Part shown: positions 9,758 through 17,859 of the stretch, piece after piece | How the letters are laid out: each line of letters begins with the position of its first letter | Position numbering within the stretch: position 1 is the stretch's first letter | Assembly (NCBI RefSeq): GCF_900176465.1 | Contig: NZ_FWXR01000017.1 | Coordinates: forward strand, 42,794 to 106,793 | Direction: 5' to 3' | Origin: Fulvimarina manganoxydans | GTDB taxonomy: Bacteria > Pseudomonadota > Alphaproteobacteria > Rhizobiales > Rhizobiaceae | Length of the DNA: 64,000 bases | Program-made: the position numbers and the translations under genes | Notes under the pieces: model-generated | What the model saw: the letters and a program-made list of their open reading frames with translations, nothing else | Told to the model about the DNA's origin: nothing | The model's database searches: none

Positions 9758-11299
9758 TCAGGCCGTTCGTTTGAACGGCTCGCTCGCAAGCCTCTCGCCT
9801 CTGGAGCCGGCGAGAAACGCGGCGACCTCGTCCGCCGGCATCGCCTTGGCGAAGAGATAGCCTTGGCCGAACTCGCAGCCGAGAAGCGTGAGACCCTTAT
9901 ATTGGCTCTCAAGCTCGATGCCTTCGGCGAGCGTCGCGGCGCCGAGACCCTGACCGAGACCGACGATCGAACGGACGATCTTCATCTGTTTGGCATTCGT
10001 CTCGAAGGAGGCGACGAAGCTGCGATCGATCTTGATCTTGTCGAAGGGAATATTGGCGAGTTGGGACAGGCTGGAAAAGCCGGTGCCGAAATCGTCGAGC
10101 GCGATCTTGATGCCGATCCGTCTCAGATCGCCGATCACGCGCATGGCGCAATCCATCTCCTTGACGACGGCGCTCTCGGTCAGCTCGATTTCTAGACGTT
10201 CGGGCGGCAGGCCGGTCTCTTGCAGGATCTCCACGATCCGCTCACCCAGCAAGCTGTCGGAAAGCTGGGTGGGCGACAGGTTGAAGGCGAGGATCATGGA
10301 GGAGGGCCATGTCACCGCGTCCCGGCATGCGCGGCGAAGCAACTGATCAAAAAGTTCGGTGATCAGCCCGGCATTTTCGGCGATATCGATGAACAGGCTC
10401 GGCGGCACGAATTCGCCAGTCCGGTCACGCCAGCGCGCCAGCGCCTCGAAGCCGTGGACGGAACCGTCCGCCAGATGGATCAGGGGCTGGTAATAGGGCA
10501 TGATCGTCCCCTCGCGAAGGGCTTGGCGCAACTCCTGTTCGACGCGCAGCCTTTCCGCCAATTCCGATGCCATCGCCTCGAAATACAGGCGGGCCTGGTT
10601 CCAGCCCTGTTTCTTGGCCGCATGCATGGCGAGTTCAGCCCGATGTCGTGCCTCATCCAGATCCCGGGTTTTCGTCGCGTCGAGATAGATGCCGATGGAG
10701 GCGCCGATCCCCACATGATGGCCGTCCATGCCGGCCGGCTTCGAGATGACCTCGATCGCAAGCGCCGCGACCGCTTCGGCCGCTTCGGCACTCTTCGCCG
10801 GCATGCAAATGCAGAATTCGTCTCCACCCATGCGCATCAGAAAGGCTTTGGGGAACGCCGTGCGCAGGCGGCCCGCGACCACCTTCAAGAGGCGGTCGCC
10901 GCCCTGGTGTCCCAGGAGATCGTTGACCTTCTTAAAGCCGCGGAGATTGATGGATAAAAGCGCGGTCTGCTCGCCGAGATCGCGATAGACGGGCTCGAAA
11001 TCCGTCTCGGCGAATTGACGATTGTAAAGGCCGGTCAGCGGATCGTGGAAGGCAAGGAATTCAACGCGGTCCTCGGCATCCTTGCGGCGGGCAGCTTCCA
11101 AACGAAGGTCGGAGAAACGCCGCCACGCATAAACGACGCTGAGCGCGCCGATGACAAGGAGGGCAGCGAAGATGTCGTCGGGCAAGAGGCCAGTCGGCAA
11201 GTGATCGAAGACCTCAAGCTCCGACGCGGTGACACAAGCGACGATCCCCGCCGCTACAAGAGCGATGGCATCCCGTTTTGCGCGCTTGCGAAAAGCCAT
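9758..11299 (-). CDS. membrane GGDEF-EAL protein, probable c-di-GMP phosphodiesterase
   Basis: This 513-aa protein has two N-terminal hydrophobic segments (about 11-27 and 43-58), then GGDEF and EAL domains. The EAL domain has all usual landmarks: EAL at 285-287, NLSPTQL near 340, ELTES, DDFGTG at 402-407, KIDRSF and AEGIE, so c-di-GMP hydrolysis is expected. The GGDEF signature is intact (158-162), but the upstream segment is INLRGFKKVND (117-127) where active cyclases have a D-x-D-x-F-K; both aspartates are missing, which suggests a regulatory rather than catalytic cyclase domain. The start ATG at 11299 is preceded by GGGAAAG. The signal sensed is not evident. Confidence 0.9.
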   Translation of the reverse strand: MAFRKRAKRDAIALVAAGIVACVTASELEVFDHLPTGLLPDDIFAALLVIGALSVVYAWRRFSDLRLEAARRKDAEDRVEFLAFHDPLTGLYNRQFAETDFEPVYRDLGEQTALLSINLRGFKKVNDLLGHQGGDRLLKVVAGRLRTAFPKAFLMRMGGDEFCICMPAKSAEAAEAVAALAIEVISKPAGMDGHHVGIGASIGIYLDATKTRDLDEARHRAELAMHAAKKQGWNQARLYFEAMASELAERLRVEQELRQALREGTIMPYYQPLIHLADGSVHGFEALARWRDRTGEFVPPSLFIDIAENAGLITELFDQLLRRACRDAVTWPSSMILAFNLSPTQLSDSLLGERIVEILQETGLPPERLEIELTESAVVKEMDCAMRVIGDLRRIGIKIALDDFGTGFSSLSQLANIPFDKIKIDRSFVASFETNAKQMKIVRSIVGLGQGLGAATLAEGIELESQYKGLTLLGCEFGQGYLFAKAMPADEVAAFLAGSRGERLASEPFKRTA

Positions 11300-11553
11300 T
11301 TCTTTCCCTTTCGAGAACACAGAGCGCGGACACAACGTCTCCGTCGCGCTTTCAGTCCGTGTTTCGCCGCATGATGGTTTTGAAAAGGCCACCCAGCCCT
11401 TTCTCTACCGTACTCCTGCGCATCGAACCCAGGGGAAGTTCTTTAGTCTACAACGATGAAGAATCATCTGCTATTCGTAACAGGTGGATTGATCACAAAG
11501 GTGAAGACTGTCGCAAGCTTACCAAAGTTTAATCCTAAGACAGACGTTTAGCG

Positions 11554-12351
11554 CTACTTCGCTTCCAGCGTCGTACGGATCGCGGCGATCTCCGACTTCA
11601 GAGCACGGACCTCGGCCAGAATCTCGGTGTTCTCATCGTGGCGCTTTTCATGTTCGGCATCGATCTCCGCCTGATGCTCGCCCTGCATCGCCGAGACGAT
11701 GACACCGACAAAGAGGTTGAGGACGGCATAGGTCGTCGACAGGATGAAGGGCACGAAGAAGAGCCAGGCCATGGGATGGACTTCCATCACAGGCCGCACG
11801 ATGCCCATCGACCAGCTTTCCAGCGTCATGACCTGGAAGAGCGTATAGACCGAGGCGCCGAGACTGCCGAACCATTCGGGAAAGGTCGCTCCGTAGAGCT
11901 TGGTGGCCATCACTGCGAAGACGTAGAAGGTCAGCGCCAGGAGCGCGACGATCGATCCCATGCCGGGCAAGGCCGAGATGAGGCCGCCGACGACGCGGCG
12001 CAGCGATGGGACGACCGAGATCAGCCGAAGCACGCGCAGGATGCGCAGAGCGCGCAGCACCGTCAGCGGCCCGGTCGCCGGCAGGAGTGCGACACCGACC
12101 ACGAAGAAGTCGAACAGGGACCAGGGATCGCGGAAGAAGCGCGTGCCGAAGGCAAAGAGCCGTGCTGCGATCTCCACGACGAAGACGCCGAGGATCGCCG
12201 TATCGAGGGCGATCAGGACCGGTCCGATCTCGCTCATGAGACGGGAATCCGTTTCTAGGCCGAGAATAACCGCGTTGATCGCGATCAGGGAGACGATGAA
12301 GCGCTCCCAGCTCTTGGTTTGAAGGAAGTGTTGCAATCGGGCGCGCATCAT
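11554..12351 (-). CDS. bacterial voltage-gated sodium channel (NaChBac/NavAb family)
   Basis: This 265-aa protein has the six-segment layout of single-domain channels: S1 about 18-33, S2 46-68, S3 80-91, S4 with regularly spaced Arg at 100, 103, 106 and 109, S5 133-152, a pore loop, and S6 about 196-222. The selectivity filter is TLESWSM (176-182), identical to that known for NavAb, which indicates Na+ over Ca2+ or K+. A C-terminal charged helix (223-262, heptad-like) fits the tetramerising coiled coil of this family. I start at the ATG at 12351 (double Met); a GTG at 12375 is less likely. It is divergent from the ATP-grasp/alpha-E gene. Confidence 0.9.
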   Translation of the reverse strand: MMRARLQHFLQTKSWERFIVSLIAINAVILGLETDSRLMSEIGPVLIALDTAILGVFVVEIAARLFAFGTRFFRDPWSLFDFFVVGVALLPATGPLTVLRALRILRVLRLISVVPSLRRVVGGLISALPGMGSIVALLALTFYVFAVMATKLYGATFPEWFGSLGASVYTLFQVMTLESWSMGIVRPVMEVHPMAWLFFVPFILSTTYAVLNLFVGVIVSAMQGEHQAEIDAEHEKRHDENTEILAEVRALKSEIAAIRTTLEAK

Positions 12352-12422
12352 GTGTCGTCCAAGCAATTCTCGCACAGGTTCGAGCTGCTATAGCACGGGC
12401 CTTCGGGGGTACGTAGCGCAAG

Positions 12423-14855
12423 ATGCGGTCTACTGAGTTGTCTTCTTTCGCACGAGCCTATGCGGCGATGACCGCAGGAGGCCGAGACGAGATGATCGGG
12501 CCTGGCGGGGTCATCAAGCCCCACTATCGGTCGGTCGTCGAACAATTGTTCGGCCTGTCGCCGGCCGAGCGCGTCCAGCGTCTTCAGCGGGCCCGGCAAT
12601 ATTTGTCAGAAGCGGGCGTCTTTCACCGGGTCTATGCGCCGACCGAGCTGAGCGAAGAGACACGGGAATGGCCGCTCTCCCACCCGGCCCTCGTCATCGA
12701 TCCGCTCGAATGGTCGGAGCTCTCCGACGGTCTCGTCCAGCGCGCCGAATTCCTGGAAAAGCTCGCCGCCGACATTTATGGCGAGCGACGCCTGGTGCGC
12801 GACGGCATCCTGCCCAGCGCGCTCGTTGCCCAAAACCCGGAATTCGTCCATCCGCTTGCCGATCAAGCACGGCCCGGCGAGCCTCTGATCCGCTTCATCG
12901 CGGTCGATCTCGGCCGCGGGCCGGACGGGCGCTGGTGGGTTCTCGGCGATCGCACCCAGGCGCCGTCCGGCGCGGGCTTCGTCCTCGAAAACCGCGTGGC
13001 CAATCAGAAGGCCTTTCCGGACATTATTCGGAAGATGAATGTCGAGCGCCTGGCGCCCTTCTTCCAGCGCTTTCGCGAAATGCTCTACGAGCTCGCCGGT
13101 CCCGACCGGACGCGGCTTGGCCTGCTGTCGCCGGGACCGCACAACGAGACCTATTTCGAACACGCCTATCTCGCCCGTTATCTCGGCCTCCTTCTCCTCG
13201 AAGGCGGCGATCTCGTCGTCCATGGCGACGAGGCGACGGTTCGCACGGTCTCTGGTTTCAACCCGATCCATGTCCTGTGGCGGCGTCTCGACAGCGATTT
13301 CGTCGATCCGCTCGAGCTCTTCGAGGGCTCGCGCATCGGAACGCCGGGCCTCTTGCGGGCGGTGCGTGCCGGCAAGCTCACCGTCGTCAACGCGATCGGC
13401 TCCGGCATCTTGGAGACCCCGGCCTTTCTCGCCTTTCAGCGCCCCATGGCACGCGCCCTTCTCGGCCGCGACCTCGACCTGCCAACGGTCGCCACCTGGT
13501 GGTGCGGCCAAGCGTCGGAGCGCGCTTATGTGGAGGCACATCGCGAAAGACTGCAGCTCGCGCCTGCCTTTCCCGCCGCCCATGGGCGTTCCGGCCGCGT
13601 GCCCCTGCCGGAAGGCTCGGAGACGCTCCTCAAGCATGAGAGCCGGGCGGTCGATCTGAAAACGGACGGCGTGCGCTGGGTCGGCCGAGAAATCGCGGCG
13701 CTTTCGACCGCTCCGGTCCTTGTCGATGAAAGCCTGGCGCCGAGACCGGTGATCCTGCGCGCCTTTCTCTGCCGCGATTCAGAAGGATGGCACGTCATGC
13801 CCGGGGGTTTTGCCCGCGTCGCCGATCAGCGCGATGCCCGTGTCATCTCGATGCAGCAGGGCGGCGGCTCGATCGACGTCTGGATTCCGTCGAAGGGGCA
13901 GGAGATCCGCCCCGTCACGCTGCTCTCCAATCGCACGACCCGCTTCGAGCGGCGCATTCCCGGCGCCCTGCCCGCCCGGGCGGCTGACAATCTCTATTGG
14001 CTCGGTCGCTACGCCGAACGCTGCGAGGCGGCAGCAAGGCTCCTTCGTGTCTATGGTGCAAGGGTCGACGAATCGTCTTCGGCCGGCGCGATCGAGGAGA
14101 CGCTGCTTGCCCTGGTGCGCCTTTTCGGGGTCGATGCCGATCCCGCCAATCCCGGCCGTGGGCTTCTGTCGCTCGCCCGGCAGGCCTCAGAGACAGCATC
14201 GCGCATTCGCGATCGCTTTTCGCCGGATGCCTGGCGCGCGCTGAACGAGATCGTCGGGCTGATCATGGAGGCCAAGGCCGAGGACGGCGAGGTGGAGCTC
14301 GTCGGCCTGACGAGTTCGATCCTCACCCATCTCTCCGGCTTTGCCGGTCTCGTCCATGAGAACATGTATCAGTTCACCGGCTGGCGCTTCATGCAGATGG
14401 GCCGCTGCCTGGAACGCGGTTTCATCACGGCAACGGTGACGAGCCGCCTCATTCCAGACGACGATCTCAGGGACGGGGCGCTGGAAGCGCTTCTGGAGTT
14501 CACCGACAGCCGGGTGACCTATCGGCGGCGCTATTCCGTCGACCTATCCCGCGAGACGGTCCTCGACCTTGCCGTGCTCGATCCGCTCAATCCGCGCTCG
14601 ATCGCCTTTCAGATCAATACGATCCGCGCGACCCTCGCCGATTTGCCCGATCAGAACGAGGCCGAGACGCTCGACACCCTGACCCGGCGGGTCTCGCGTC
14701 TGCAGGTGCGATTGCAGACGGCGGATGCGGAGGAAGCGAACCAGGCCTTCATCACCCGCATCGCCGCCGATCTGTCCGATATCTCCAATCTTCTGACGGC
14801 CCGATATCTTCTGTCGGCCCCGGATGGGGTCAAAGAGGGACCGGCGCCCGAATGA
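12423..14855 (+). CDS. fused circularly permuted ATP-grasp / alpha-E domain protein
   Basis: This 810-aa protein has an N-terminal circularly permuted ATP-grasp (about residues 60-500; GDRTQAPSGAGFVLENRVAN, LLSPGPHNETYFEHAYLARY, ending near RVISMQQGGGSIDVWI) and a C-terminal alpha-E (DUF403) helical domain from about residue 514 (ARAADNLYWLGRYAERCEAA). The same two domains occur as separate genes at 49011 and 50478, and the NLYWLGRYAERCE segment matches GLFWMFRYIERAE there. ATP-grasp proteins of this group are predicted to ligate amino acids or peptides; alpha-E is an all-helical partner of unknown activity. Its stop overlaps the transglutaminase start (ATGA). The start ATG at 12423 lacks a strong ribosome site, so a slightly different start is possible. 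Confidence 0.88.
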   Translation: MRSTELSSFARAYAAMTAGGRDEMIGPGGVIKPHYRSVVEQLFGLSPAERVQRLQRARQYLSEAGVFHRVYAPTELSEETREWPLSHPALVIDPLEWSELSDGLVQRAEFLEKLAADIYGERRLVRDGILPSALVAQNPEFVHPLADQARPGEPLIRFIAVDLGRGPDGRWWVLGDRTQAPSGAGFVLENRVANQKAFPDIIRKMNVERLAPFFQRFREMLYELAGPDRTRLGLLSPGPHNETYFEHAYLARYLGLLLLEGGDLVVHGDEATVRTVSGFNPIHVLWRRLDSDFVDPLELFEGSRIGTPGLLRAVRAGKLTVVNAIGSGILETPAFLAFQRPMARALLGRDLDLPTVATWWCGQASERAYVEAHRERLQLAPAFPAAHGRSGRVPLPEGSETLLKHESRAVDLKTDGVRWVGREIAALSTAPVLVDESLAPRPVILRAFLCRDSEGWHVMPGGFARVADQRDARVISMQQGGGSIDVWIPSKGQEIRPVTLLSNRTTRFERRIPGALPARAADNLYWLGRYAERCEAAARLLRVYGARVDESSSAGAIEETLLALVRLFGVDADPANPGRGLLSLARQASETASRIRDRFSPDAWRALNEIVGLIMEAKAEDGEVELVGLTSSILTHLSGFAGLVHENMYQFTGWRFMQMGRCLERGFITATVTSRLIPDDDLRDGALEALLEFTDSRVTYRRRYSVDLSRETVLDLAVLDPLNPRSIAFQINTIRATLADLPDQNEAETLDTLTRRVSRLQVRLQTADAEEANQAFITRIAADLSDISNLLTARYLLSAPDGVKEGPAPE

Positions 14856-15760
14856 TCTACGACGTCAAGCTGACCATCGACTACCACTATGCCGCCGAGG
14901 TCGCGGACGCTCAACATGCTTTGCGCGTGTCTCCGCGTTCCACATCGAACCAACGCATCCTGTCGAGCAGGATCAAGATCGATCCGAAGCCGGAAGAGAT
15001 TCATCGCGAAGTCGACTTTTTCGGCAACCGAACCGACACGATCGCCTTGTGGCGCGCCCATCGCAGCCTGTCGGTCGAGATGCGTGCACGCGTCGAGGTG
15101 GAGCGCCCGGCGTTCGACATCTCGCGCTCTGCCAGCCTTGGCGCCATTGCCGATCTCGGCTTGCGCGAAACCTCGATGAGTCCCGGCTCTCCCGCCTGGT
15201 ATCTCGGGCCCAGCCGGCGAATTGCGCCGCTACCGGCCCTCACGGCCTATATCCAGGAAATAATCGGCCCGTCGCGCGATCGCTCGGCGGGCGAGGCAGT
15301 ATTGAAGGTGACGGAGCGGATCAAGACTGATTTCACCTATCTCCCCGGCGCGACCGATGTGGGCACTTCGGTCGAAGACGCCTTCGTGGCGCGGGTCGGG
15401 GTCTGCCAGGATTTCGCCCATGTGATGATCTCCGGGCTTCGCGGCTGCGGCATTCCGGCCGGCTATGTCAGCGGCTTCCTGCGCACCGATCCCCCGCCCG
15501 GCCAACCCCGGCTCGAAGGCGCCGATGCCATGCATGCCTGGGTGACGGCCTGGCTCGGGCCGGAGGTCGGCTGGGTCGATTTCGATCCGACCAACGGCAT
15601 TCTCGCCGACACGGCCCATATCGTCGTCGCTATCGGCCGCGATTATGCCGATGTCGCCCCGGTCTCGGGCGTCCTCGTCACCACCGGACGGCAGATGACA
15701 GGCCATTCGGTCGATGTCGTGCCTCTCGAAACGGAAGATGTCGCAGCCGAAATCGCCTGA
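14852..15760 (+). CDS. transglutaminase-like cysteine protease family protein
   Basis: This 302-aa protein has the bacterial transglutaminase N-terminal beta region (MIYDVKLTIDYHYAAEVADA) and a papain-like core with Cys in VGVCQDFAHVMI (about residue 184), His in ADAMHAWVTAW (about 228) and Asp in WVDFDPTNG (about 244). The catalytic triad is complete. It is translationally coupled to the fused ATP-grasp/alpha-E gene by an ATGA overlap, the typical gene order for this ATP-grasp/alpha-E/transglutaminase set. There is no signal peptide, so it should be cytoplasmic. Known comparative genomics suggests peptidase action on a peptide made by the ligase partner; the actual substrate is unknown. Confidence 0.9.
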   Translation: MIYDVKLTIDYHYAAEVADAQHALRVSPRSTSNQRILSSRIKIDPKPEEIHREVDFFGNRTDTIALWRAHRSLSVEMRARVEVERPAFDISRSASLGAIADLGLRETSMSPGSPAWYLGPSRRIAPLPALTAYIQEIIGPSRDRSAGEAVLKVTERIKTDFTYLPGATDVGTSVEDAFVARVGVCQDFAHVMISGLRGCGIPAGYVSGFLRTDPPPGQPRLEGADAMHAWVTAWLGPEVGWVDFDPTNGILADTAHIVVAIGRDYADVAPVSGVLVTTGRQMTGHSVDVVPLETEDVAAEIA

Positions 15761-15786
15761 ACGTACCGCCCATGCGGGAAGCCCCG

Positions 15787-16383
15787 TCAGCGCTCGACCG
15801 CTGTTGCGCCTTGCCCGCTGGGGCCGACCTTTCCCACATAAGCCGGCCGGTCGCGGCCGCAGGCAAAGCCCGGCACGCGGGCGTCGGCCACGTCGCGGGC
15901 CAGTTCATTGGCGTTGCGATTGGCCCGCGCATCCACATAGGCGACGACACAGCCCGGCGCCTTAGGCTGCCCGACCTTGTGAACGGACAGAACCTGCCCA
16001 TCCGCACCGCCATCGGCGCTCCGGACGAAGAATCGGATGATCGCAGCTATCGGGCGCCCGCCGTCGAGACGCCATTCGACGGTCGGGCCGACGGAATTGA
16101 AACCGCCAAAGGTCGCGAATTCCTCGTTCGGCGCGCCGAAATCGATATCGGCGCGCAAGTCCCCTTCATTGTAGAAGATGGGGATATCGCGGTAGCCCGC
16201 ACAGCGCAGCGAGACCGAACCGTCCTCTTCCGCCAAGGACAGGGTCTCGCAGGCGTCGAAAACGATCTTAGTGTAGACGCTCTCGGCCGCCTCCGCTTTC
16301 GGCGCCAGATTTGCCAGGAGGAGCGCGAAAAGTGCGGTGCAAACCATTCGCCAGGCGGTGGGGCGCAAGACAAGGGGCGGCAT
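15787..16383 (-). CDS. secreted hypothetical protein
   Basis: A 198-aa protein with a clear Sec signal peptide (MCTALFALLLANLAPKAEA-type core, cleavage near residue 33), followed by a mature domain with four cysteines (DACETLSL, LRCAGYRD, PGCVVAYVDA, GFACGRDRP), which could form two disulfides in the periplasm. The start ATG at 16383 follows GGAGAT at a good distance, so the longer frame is rejected. I do not recognise a named family. It converges on the transglutaminase gene with a gap of only 26 bases. No function is proposed. Confidence 0.75.
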   Translation of the reverse strand: MPPLVLRPTAWRMVCTALFALLLANLAPKAEAAESVYTKIVFDACETLSLAEEDGSVSLRCAGYRDIPIFYNEGDLRADIDFGAPNEEFATFGGFNSVGPTVEWRLDGGRPIAAIIRFFVRSADGGADGQVLSVHKVGQPKAPGCVVAYVDARANRNANELARDVADARVPGFACGRDRPAYVGKVGPSGQGATAVER

Positions 16384-16479
16384 CGGCGATCTCCAGGCGA
16401 AAACAGGCGACAGAAGCCTCACGGCGATCGGCAAAAGCGGTGCAAGCCGCCCATATCGCCGCGATCACTCGGCCGAGCT

Positions 16480-16806
16480 TCAGGATCGCGAAAGGGACGC
16501 GGCGATCTCGGCCAGTCTATCAGGATCACCGGCAATGACGAGTGCCTTCGACCGGTTGGTCGCGCCGGTGACCAGCGTCACATCCGACTTGGCAACGCCG
16601 AAGGTCTTAGCCAGGAGGACGCCGAGCGCCGCATTCGCCTTGCCGTCTTCGGGCACGGCGCGCACCCGCACCTTCAGCCGAAGCGATCCGTCCCCCTGGT
16701 CGGCGACGCCGTCCACCCTGTCGGCGGAAGATTTCGGCGTCAGCCGCACAAAAAGGCGAATGCCGTCCGCCGTTCGCTCGAAGCATTCGGGCCCATTCGC
16801 GGACAC
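16480..16806 (-). CDS. DUF167 (YggU-type) family protein
   Basis: A 108-aa protein with the DUF167 pattern: IRLFVRLTPKSSADRVDGV, LRLKVRVRAVPEDGKANAAL and VTLVTGATNRSKALVIAGD. The family is small, conserved and of unknown function. The start is a GTG at 16806, three bases after the stop of the YggT-like gene, so the two form an operon, a very common arrangement in proteobacteria. Length is normal. Confidence 0.88.
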   Translation of the reverse strand: MSANGPECFERTADGIRLFVRLTPKSSADRVDGVADQGDGSLRLKVRVRAVPEDGKANAALGVLLAKTFGVAKSDVTLVTGATNRSKALVIAGDPDRLAEIAASLSRS

Positions 16807-16809
16807 CGA

Positions 16810-17112
16810 TCAGACGCCCGCATTGGCGATCGCCGGGTTGATATAGATGACGATGAGATACTGCAGGAACATGATGCCGAACAGCACGACCAGGGGCGAG
16901 AGATCGAGCCCGCCGAGATCGGGCATGAAGGAGCGGATGCGGCGATAGACCGGCTCGGTCATCTTGTAGAGGAACGTGCCAATCGCATCGACCACCGGAT
17001 TGCCGGCATTGATGATATTGAAGGCATAGAGCCAGGACAGAATCGCCGACGCAATGACGATCCACCAATAGAAATTGAGTGCCTGATACAGAACGAAAGT
17101 GACGGCGAGCAT
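16810..17112 (-). CDS. YggT family membrane protein
   Basis: A 100-aa integral membrane protein with two hydrophobic stretches (LNFYWWIVIASAILSWLYAF and LSPLVVLFGIMFLQYLIVIY) separated by PVYRRIRSFMPDLGGLD, the diagnostic YggT loop (P-x-R-x-x-P-x-x-G-x-D). The family has been linked to cell envelope and division processes, but its molecular function is not settled. I start at the ATG at 17112; the open frame extends further without homology. It is followed directly by the DUF167 gene. Confidence 0.88.
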   Translation of the reverse strand: MLAVTFVLYQALNFYWWIVIASAILSWLYAFNIINAGNPVVDAIGTFLYKMTEPVYRRIRSFMPDLGGLDLSPLVVLFGIMFLQYLIVIYINPAIANAGV

Positions 17113-17229
17113 GGCGGGGCGATCGTTTCCTCTTTGACGGGTCCTGCCCGATGTAGCCATGAGGGGCCCCGACCGCAAGAAAGCAACGGGCGGGAGTGAA
17201 TATCATCGGCAAGCTTGGGGTCATCCAGC

Positions 17230-17258
17230 TTGACGCTTGGGGCCGAGACGCATATAGA
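17230..17258 (+). promoter_or_regulatory. sigma-70-type promoter for rpsT
   Basis: TTGACG, a 17-base spacer and TATAGA give a near-consensus housekeeping promoter about 130 bases before the rpsT start codon. The long leader could hold autoregulatory structure, which is known for S20 in other bacteria, but none was demonstrated here. Confidence 0.7.
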
Positions 17259-17389
17259 ACCCGCCAAAGACGGGCGTCCCGATGGGGCGCTTTTCCGTGC
17301 TTGAGATGCGGTGAGACGAGGTTCAGCCTGTCTGCCCATCGCGCTTAAGCCAGACGACAGAATCGAGACAGAGAGAAGAGACGCTCAAG

Positions 17390-17659
17390 ATGGCCAATAC
17401 GCCTTCGGCCAAGAAGGCGGCGCGTAAGATCGCCCGCCGCACCGCCGTCAACACCGCCCGCCGCTCGCGCGTGCGCACCTTCCTCCGCCGTGTGGAGGAA
17501 GCGCTTCAGTCCGGCGATCATCAGGCCGCCGTCAGCGCGCTTAAGGTCGCGGAGCCGGAGCTGATGCGCGCCACCTCCAAGGGCGTGTTCCACAAGAACA
17601 CCGCTTCGCGGAAGATTTCTCGCCTGTCCCACCGCGTGAAAGCTCTCGAAACCGCCTGA
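17390..17659 (+). CDS. rpsT: 30S ribosomal protein S20
   Basis: An 89-aa, very basic protein starting [20 protein letters not shown], with [15 protein letters not shown] and [20 protein letters not shown], the recognisable S20 pattern. It binds 16S rRNA in 30S assembly. Length is normal for the family. GAGAAGAG lies ahead of the ATG. In Hyphomicrobiales rpsT usually lies directly upstream of dnaA; here they are separated by a gene-free stretch and a rhodanese gene. Confidence 0.97.
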   Translation: MANTPSAKKAARKIARRTAVNTARRSRVRTFLRRVEEALQSGDHQAAVSALKVAEPELMRATSKGVFHKNTASRKISRLSHRVKALETA

Positions 17660-17667
17660 GTCGCGAC

Positions 17668-17688
17668 GGGGCCGAGTTTCGCGGCCCC
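17668..17688 (+). terminator. GC hairpin after rpsT
   Basis: GGGGCCG and CGGCCCC form a 7-bp stem with a 7-base loop just after the rpsT stop. There is no clear T run, so it may be a weak terminator or an mRNA 3'-end stabiliser. Confidence 0.5.
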
Positions 17689-17826
17689 TCGTGAATCTCG
17701 CCGGCTTCTTTCAAGTGCCGGCCGGGAGCCGGGATCGGAAGGCCAGCGAGCCAATCGGGCGGTGGCCAGGAAGTGGAGCGCACACACCCTCTGCCGAGGG
17801 CTCAGTGGCAAGCCGACAGTATTGGG

Positions 17827-17855
17827 AAAAGGCCCGGCCATTCGCCGGGCCTTTT
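17827..17855. terminator. strong symmetrical hairpin terminator
   Basis: AAAAGGCCCGGC and GCCGGGCCTTTT form a perfect 12-bp stem with a CATTC loop and a T run on one side and an A run on the other, so it could end transcription in both directions. It lies 168 bases after the rpsT stop. Confidence 0.85.
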
Positions 17856-17859
17856 CGAT

